Shown piece by piece: positions 57,613 to 64,000 of a stretch of DNA of 64,000 bases (position 1 is the first letter of the stretch; the number at the start of each line of letters is the position of its first letter). The stretch covers positions 1 to 64,000 of the forward strand of contig VNKQ01000016.1 of the NCBI GenBank assembly GCA_016508695.1. The letters run 5' to 3'. The notes beneath the pieces are model-generated. The model saw nothing but the letters and a program-made list of their open reading frames with translations. It was not told where the DNA came from and did no database searches. Source of the DNA: Hyphodiscus hymeniophilus (taxonomy: Eukaryota > Ascomycota > Leotiomycetes > Helotiales > Hyphodiscaceae). A program made the translations under genes and the position numbers.

Positions 57613-58624
57613 ATGCGAGAATTCTTGCCAGCGCCGCCAAAGGGGCTGACAGACGTCTTCGAGCCACTCGGCGAGTTTTTGGGCCTTCCTTTACTCTCAA
57701 AGCACATGCATGAGATTCTCTTCTTCTTGATAATTTACCACCTTATTTATACTAGCATATCACCTAGTATATCAACGCGTTTCTTCCCAAAAGTGTATCC
57801 GACACTATCCGCCAAAGCGAAGATCGATTGGGATGTAGATGCGGTTTCCCTGACACAATGTACTTTGATAGGTACTCTAACAGCAATTTGTCTCATTTTC
57901 GATCAGGAGAGGAGGGAGATGACCTGGAAGGAAAGAGTGTGGGGTTACACCGGAGCCACAAACACTTTGCTTGGGATCGCCAATGGATATTTTGTCTGGC
58001 ATTTTCTCGCCATGATAAAGCACTTTAGGATTTATGGGTGGTCGATGGTTGCACACGGCATTTGCGCTCTTGCAATCATGATGTCGGGATTCGTAAGTCC
58101 GACTTCATAAACCTGCCATTTCCATGTACGATGCTCACCTTGGGTAGCGTCCTGCCTTGAACTGCTATGCACCAGTTGGCCTCCTGTACGAACTCTCCAA
58201 CATTCCTCTGAACCTTCATCGATTCATGATCAAACTGGGCATGGAGGGATCTCGGGCTCAACTCATCAACGGAATCTTCTTGGTCGTCACATTCCTCTCT
58301 GTCCGAATCATCTACGGCTCATACACAATGTATTGGCTATTCTCCGATATATACAGGGCGGTCACTGAAACGACTTATGAGCCAATGGTCTATTCAACGG
58401 GTGGGAAAGCATGGCAACTCAAAACACCGCTTCAGCTACCCATGTGGATTGTCGTCATGCACCTCCTAGCTGAGACGACCATTTTCGTGCTGAATTACGT
58501 GTGGTTCTACAAAATGGTCAATTTGCTTCTGAGACGGATTGCTAGATCGAATGCCAAGGCTTCTGTGAAGGGTATCATGAATAACTCTGCAAATAACGCT
58601 GGCGATGCGAAGCTAAAAAGTTAG
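57613..58624 (+). CDS. TLC (TRAM-LAG1-CLN8) domain membrane protein
   Basis: Exons 57613-58092 and 58148-58624 with a 55-bp intron; 318 residues, about 7 hydrophobic segments. TLC landmarks are a WDVDAVSLTQ region after the first membrane pair, HGICALAIMMSGF, and YELSNIPLNLHRFM, which corresponds to the 'E-[LI]-S-[NT]-P-x-x-N-x-R' signature. It is closer to TMEM56/TLCD4-like proteins than to ceramide synthases (no Lag1p HD motif seen). It likely acts in ER or plasma-membrane lipid handling. The stop at 58622 is only 10 bp before the ATG of a PAQR gene in the same direction. An alternative donor GTTAGA overlapping the stop would join the two in frame through the acceptor at 58702. Confidence 0.85.
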
Positions 58625-58634
58625 ATCCTCTGAA

Positions 58635-59619
58635 ATGGAAATCTCTCGAGGTGCCATTCTTCCCCTTCCATAATTTCAGAGATCATACATTCTTTTCACA
58701 AGTATCGCTAATACACAAGGTAGGTGGAAACATCAATGACGCTCAGATACAACATGCACTGATAAGAGCGAAAGTCAAAGGGTTGATTCATCTGAACGAA
58801 CTACCAGCGCCATGGAGAATCAACCCTCATATTATCTCTGGCTACCGCTTTACCAGTTCCGTTAGAGCCTGTTGTCGATCTGCATTTCGGTGGTCAAACG
58901 AATCTATCAACATATGGTCTCACCTCACGCCACTGCTTGTCATTCTTCTCTTACCCACCAAGTTTTCGGTAGTAGGCTGGGATTCACAACCTAGCAGCCA
59001 CATGGATGTTTATATACAGATTGGATACATCTTCGCCATCGCGGTGTGCCTAGCTTGCAGCAGTAGCTGGCACACCATGAAATGCATTTCACATGAGCAT
59101 TTACTGTGGAAATTCGCGTCGGTTGATATGATGGGTGTTTCGATTCTCATCTCAGCAAATTCCATCATGACAGAGTACACAGGTCTCGACTGTTGTCCGA
59201 CGAAGCGTCTGCACTACATGCTAGCGACTTCTGTCTGTGGACTCGTGTGTATGATCCTTCCATGGCAGGAGTGGGTGCGCCGTCCTAGCGCTGCGTGGAT
59301 TCGAGTCGGCCTGTTTACTCTGCTTGGTGCTTCTGGCTTGGTACCTGCCATTGATATGGCGGTGAACCTAGGTTTTAGCCATGCAGTGCAAAACTATAAG
59401 GGTCTCGTCTTAGGGGTTGTCTTGCCTGTTTTAAGCGGCGCTATTGTGTACGGCAGTAAATTCCCCGAGGCTTGGTGGCCGGGGCGGTTTGATTTCATAG
59501 GATCAAGTCACAATTTGTGGCATATGGCCGTGTTAGCTGCGATGTGGGGTGGATTTACTGCTATGAGAGAATTGTTTGTCGACTTACGTCTCAAAGGACC
59601 GGACACGTCAATAAATTAA
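58635..59619 (+). CDS. PAQR family receptor (adiponectin receptor / hemolysin III-like)
   Basis: Exon 1 58635-58650 (16 nt, MEISR) and exon 2 58703-59619 with a 52-bp intron; 310 residues. Seven membrane segments. Zn-binding and family motifs are SNESINIWSHLTPLL (first helix), CSSSWHTMKC (second) and SSHNLWHMAV at the end. The N-terminal LIHLNELPAPWRINPHIISGYR is the PAQR cytosolic entry ('LP..W..N..I..GYR'). Relatives such as yeast Izh2 sense lipid or sterol/zinc state and show ceramidase-like activity. The only ATG in reach lies 10 bp after the TLC stop, so transcription may be joint; the tiny first exon is inferred from phase alone. Confidence 0.85.
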
Positions 59620-59782
59620 GACGAGACAAACCAATATTTATTGAATAATTTTTAGGCAGTTGTAAGCTGCTCGAACCCATTTACTTGCAACCCTCTCTTG
59701 ACGTAGTAAGCATAAGTATATACATCAACTACCACCCTCAAAGCCACTGCATCACGCCATCATCCCTCATCTCTCCTCATCA

Positions 59783-61229
59783 TTAGTAAGGAGCCCTAGG
59801 ACCTGAAATCTGGACTGCCGCGCCTGGATATTGGCCACCATACTCAATCTGACTCCGCCCGGCCGGAAGGCCAGGACAAGCACCCAAGCCCTCGAGGGCG
59901 GGCAGGAGCATGGTCGGAATCAGAGCGAGGACACTACCGAGAAGCACGCCGTTGAAGACCTTGTCCAAGAAAGCGGGCACGTCGGCCTGAATGGCTTGGG
60001 AGATGAAACAGCCCAGCTTTACGGGATCTGTGAGGTCGGAGGCAGCGTTGATGAAGCCGCCCGTGATGTCACCGAGGTCGACGCCAGAGAAGGAGTTCAC
60101 GGTCCCGGTGTTGCCGCCGACTTGGCAGTTGGAGGGGTAGGAAAGGCATTGTTGGGCCGTGGAGATGAGGATGTCGGCCAGGGTCCACGCGTCGTCGTCT
60201 GCTCGTCGGTACCAGTTGTCGGGGATCCGCTCGTAGCCGTACTTGTAGACGAGGTTGTTGTTGGCATCGCGAGTGTAGGAGAAGAAGGACTCGAACACTG
60301 CAGGTGTGAGTATACCTCTTGGGTTCTCGGCAGAGTGGTTGGCGAGGAGCTCGTAGGCGAACATGTGAGCGCCGAAGGTGAAGGCCACTCCTCCGTACGC
60401 AGGAGAGAAGTAGTTGGGGTTTGTGGCGATGGAGTGGAGTTTGCGGTTGTAAGAATGCTGAGCCAGTACCTGGGGAGTGATGTTCCCTCCCGTCATCTCC
60501 GTGGCGAGATCGAGGAGTTCTTGGGTGAACTGTGGGTAAGAGGCACAGTTGGAGTTATCTGTCGGCGCAAGCCAGTCTCCTCGAGTGATTGAAGCGTCAG
60601 CCTCGGTCTTCGAGTGACCGTATGCGCAGATACCAGTCTCATTGCCGAGTAAATCACCCAGGAGGCCCAGGGATTGAGTGTCAGGAGAGTAATAGCCGAT
60701 GGACCATCTTCCAGACAGTGGGTCGCCGTCGAAGAACATGGTTGCGGTTTGGAGGAAAAGCGTGGCAGTTTTATCCAGTCCGAATGCTTCCCACAGACCA
60801 GTGTTCACAGTTTCCGCTGTGGCAATACCGCTTCTTGGCTACAATTTGTCAATGATGATGCCCACACGAAAGTGGAAGTACATTACATACCAAGTAGCCA
60901 TGGTTTGCAGCTGCGTTCAAACCAGCACATGGGCCACGAATATCACCTGGGCCAGGAGCGATCCATGCATGTTCACCAGACGTAGAGACGAGTTGTGAAG
61001 CTGCATCAAATTTGTCGTAAAAGGCATGAGTTGGTGAACCTGGAAATTCTGGGAAAGGGGCGACGGGTGCAATTCCTACAAAAGTGTGAGTAAAGATTCG
61101 GCAACCACGGAAGTAGGCCAACTCACTCTCGGACAGCTGTTGAGCAGCAATAGCTTCAGCGATGTGAGGAAATGCAGCGACGTATGACGCTTCCAGAGCG
61201 AGAGTCGTGAGGAGAATCTTGCCAAACAT
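59783..61229 (-). CDS. Secreted chloroperoxidase/unspecific peroxygenase family heme enzyme
   Basis: Exons 61127-61229, 60891-61075, 59783-60838; introns of 51 and 52 bp; 447 residues. The start is a signal peptide (MFGKILLTTLALEASYVAAF). The proximal heme ligand motif is GPCAGLNAAANHGYLPRSG (Cys near 84; NHGYL-PRSG is joined across intron 2). The distal region has ADASITRGD, matching the S-x-[ST]-R-x-D region of the family; HAWIAPGPGDIRGP precedes the Cys as in peroxidase family 2. These enzymes oxidise or hydroxylate aromatic and aliphatic compounds with H2O2 in the extracellular space. Several N-glycosylation sequons (NET, NIT, NHS). Length is greater than CPO because of a C-terminal extension. 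The frame before 61229 is open but the signal peptide fixes the start. Confidence 0.9.
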
Positions 61230-63096
61230 GATGAGATGTTCGAGTTTCCGCAAAGTGTGGAGGGTAGAGTCCCGGGCAAGGTTGATCATATATTAATTAC
61301 CAAGACCGGTTTACCAGGTTAAAAGATCAACGATGCAGCCGAGGCTAGACTCAACCTCAGATTTACCTTTTAACCTTTCCAGCCATTGACCGGCACCCTG
61401 ACTGCTAATTTAGGTTACCTGCTCGTGCGTTGATGCTCGATCGAATCTCAAAACGCGGGGCGAACGCCACCGATGATAGATGACAGTAGATGACCTTTCG
61501 GGAAAAGGAAGGCTCGCGAATAGAAGATCACGTTGGCACGATGAGTTTTTGGAAGTTGATCTTAGATTCAGACAAGGTGACGTCGCAGGACAGGGTCAGG
61601 GGGTGCCCGCTCTCAGATTGTCTCACGGTAGGATCTGGATGGCTAATAATGATTGCTCGATTATTGAGATTTGGTGGAGAGGTTTTTGTTTTCGGTAGAT
61701 GAGTGATTAAGACTGACTCGTGTGCTGGCTAGAATCGCGAATCTGGTAGGTGGATGTTCTGGGAAAGCGGTAGGTGTTGTCGCCCATAATGGAGAAGTAG
61801 AAAATGAAGCTATCCCCAATCTCGACGGTGGCGTGGCGATCAGGCCGAGAAAGAATAAGCTTCCGTATAGACTCCCCCTCAAGTGTCCCCGATTAGGAAC
61901 CTCGATGTGGGGGAGGTCTTCCCCGCTCATTGACGATCATAACAACAAACACAACACCGAGGGAATGCTTAGCAATACAGCCCATCCTACTCCGTATTTT
62001 AGCATCAAGTATCAGGATATAATGCAACTACCAACACGTCGAAGAGAAGCAATTCTTACAAAGCAGAAAGGAGTACGTAAAATAACAGAGGCTTCCTACA
62101 AAAAGAGACAACATATACCTACTTTCGGTAGTAAGGTCAGGAACAAATAAACAACCGATTGACAAAGCGGTATGTCCAGTGTCCTACCTTCGGAGCTAAA
62201 AATAAGCTTCATTTACCGTGCCGACATCGATTGCGGGGGTCCCGCTAGTGGATCCGTGCATTGGTGGACGTGAATGAATGATCCATCATCTGTCATCTAC
62301 TTGATCCTGATTTGCACAGTAAACACAACCTAGCTGAAAGAAGCAAGCAAAGACAACGGGTGCTATTGCTTCCGTCCTTAGAAGCCCATGGCGGGTAGCC
62401 ACTGAGCCATCTTTGAAGGGGAGTAGTTCAGACCAAGACACATCAGGTTGGTAACTGGTAGTGTGCGATTCGGAAAATATATGTGGAATCAATTCAGAGA
62501 TGTGAACTATCATGGTCCACACGCCTGAAGTTGGAAAAAGCATGCCCTTGACGCCTCCAATTTTGACAAGTCCATTATTGTACGCAGGCATGTTACACAA
62601 GGGCCGTAAAACGCCCCAAAGAAAAGAGAAAACTGTAAGCCCAAACAGACTTAATCACCTAAAGAAAAGTGTTGTGCAACTTTACCTGTGTTTCTATATC
62701 TCTGAATAGAAATCAACGAACTACACCAATATGGCTATGGTTGCCACGCATCAACGTGCAGGATCCACGATATTGCCGAACGAATCAGTCCCGAGAGGAG
62801 GTAACTCCCTTGCAGTAACCTCAGCACATTGCATTCATTAGAATGCATTGATTCTAGGGCTGAAGCGGCATCTTGATACCCATGACTTCTTGTACCACCA
62901 AGAATACAGTAGCTGGTCAGGTCGAGGAGGATTCCTCGTCTGGTCGTCATATCGGCTCGAATTTGGGAGTTGAAACCGCTGCTTCGACTATGGCCTCGTT
63001 TCTCCCTTGCGGATTTCAACGAGTTCAATCTCACCCCCTTCCTGCAAACCCCCCCTTTCCTCCCCCTTTCGCACCTCTCCTCCCATTCAGCCACCG
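61230..63096. other. Gene-less region
   Basis: 1.87 kb upstream of the peroxidase gene. Overlapping frames on both strands (61480-61702, 61661-61930, 61722-62150, 62286-62600) have no domain features. The peroxidase promoter side is ordinary; no repeat recognised. Confidence 0.4.
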
Positions 63097-64000
63097 CTAC
63101 ACCGGCACATCCAACTCCAGAAACAACCCACCGACACCATCCTCAGCCGGCACATCGATCCTGACCCTCTTTCTTGCTTCATTACCTAGTCCACCAAGGA
63201 CCAGATCACCCAACCAAACACCTCCCCTCTCCTTCAATCCATCAATCATCTCCTTCCCCTCCGGCGTCCGGATCGTAAACGTGATACCCTCCTCCACACC
63301 TACAATGCTCCTCAACCTCCCAATCACAAGAACACCCCCCTTCCCACCCTCCGCCCGCATCTCCTCAGACGTCCCCAAAATCGCCTCATAAGCATCCACC
63401 AACCCCTTCACTCTCTCCTCCGGCACATAAAGACACAGCCCCTTAACCCCATACGCAGAATTCGGATGCGTGGTATTCACCCTCGCATCCGGGACGCGCA
63501 GACTCCGCGGCGTAACATCATGGCAGAAGAACGGGAGCTCCCCCTTCCTCACACCCGTGCCTTCCAGCACAGGCGCCGTGACGCTCCATCGTACCTCCTG
63601 CCCATCATCGCGCAGCCTGCCTCCGGCAAGCGGCTCTGCGTATCGTGCTTTACAGCCTGCTTCTGCGAGGCGAGCGTTCACGGATGACCAGTTGGCCGAG
63701 GCGGAGGTGGAGGATTGCGTGAGCGCGAAATCTATGATTCCGAACTCGCAGGATCCCCATTTCTGGAGGGATCGTTAGTTCGGCCAATACTGCAGGGAAG
63801 GGAGAAATCCGTAACTCGAGCCGTGCCGTGGATAGTGATTGAAGAGTGTCATGCCGTGTGAGAATCGATGCACGTGAGAGGAAATAAACATTACGGTAAG
63901 TGAGACGATTAACGTACATGACCATCCCTCAGTTTCGGATCGTCGTTGATGAACGCTATGAGCTCGAGATACGAGCCGTCGGCGAAACAGACGAGCTTGT
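63097..64000 (-). CDS. Glyoxalase-like domain protein, 5' end outside window
   Basis: Last exon 63097-63762, 155-bp intron 63763-63917, upstream exon 63918 to beyond 64000. The junction joins NDDPKLRDGH-KWGSCEFGIIDFALT, typical of the glyoxalase-3/VOC-like family (segment 'CFADGSYLELIAFI' just before it). The visible part is about 250 residues. VOC proteins use paired beta-alpha-beta-beta-beta modules, often with a divalent metal; the reaction is unknown. The antisense strand has long open frames because codons here are strongly C-rich at third positions. The start codon and probably one more exon lie past the right edge. Confidence 0.75.

Noticed and set aside
62873..63391. 172-codon plus-strand Pro/Ser-rich frame
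   Set aside because: Antisense to the glyoxalase-like exon; open only because of biased third positions on the other strand.

Overview
The window is a chromosome end of a filamentous ascomycete fungus. It opens with the C-rich strand of TTAGGG telomere repeats. The genes contain many 42-150 bp spliceosomal introns with GT..AG borders. Typical fungal families are present: Zn2Cys6 regulators, several MFS permeases, AmdS-type amidase, an Ady2/AcpA-type transporter and chloroperoxidase. The family mix and sequence style suggest Leotiomycetes (Helotiales); that is an inference, not proven here. Exon borders below were found by hand from GT..AG signals, reading phase and conserved protein motifs, and most multi-exon models sum to an exact multiple of three.

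Layout. 1-1350: telomere and a degenerate AT-rich subtelomeric tandem array. 1360-8400: subtelomeric accessory zone with a divergent phytanoyl-CoA-dioxygenase-like gene and sugar-type permease, a 49-bp minisatellite and a possible small gene. 8418-20160: a coiled-coil protein, then three unusual large or regulatory-looking genes: an AAA+ Clp-like ATPase with an ankyrin-like N-terminal half, a BTB-like protein, and a 1319-residue protein joining a stonustoxin-like N-terminal domain, a Cys-rich segment, a P-loop GTPase and a second Cys/His-rich domain. A small acidic protein follows. 21199-29722: a possible metabolic cluster of aldo/keto reductase, Zn2Cys6 regulator, zinc alcohol dehydrogenase and amidase.

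30805-38539: core metabolism: mitochondrial ATP synthase OSCP (ATP5), a GH63-type glucosidase and an acetate-type transporter. 40200-54918: accessory transport and regulation: two DHA1-type MFS exporters, a GNAT acetyltransferase, a second Zn2Cys6 regulator whose zinc cluster is spread over three exons, a 14-TM DHA2-type exporter next to it, and a cyclopropane-fatty-acid-synthase-like gene with an apparent frameshift. 55213-64000: mitochondrial phosphatidylglycerophosphate synthase (PGS1), a TLC-domain membrane protein followed after 10 bp by a PAQR receptor, a secreted chloroperoxidase-family enzyme, and the 3' part of a glyoxalase-like gene that runs off the window.

The strongest candidates for new biology are the stonustoxin-like/GTPase protein with its AAA+ and BTB neighbours, the TLC-PAQR pair or fusion, and the frameshifted CFA synthase. 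No rRNA, CRISPR, intact transposon or convincing tRNA was seen.
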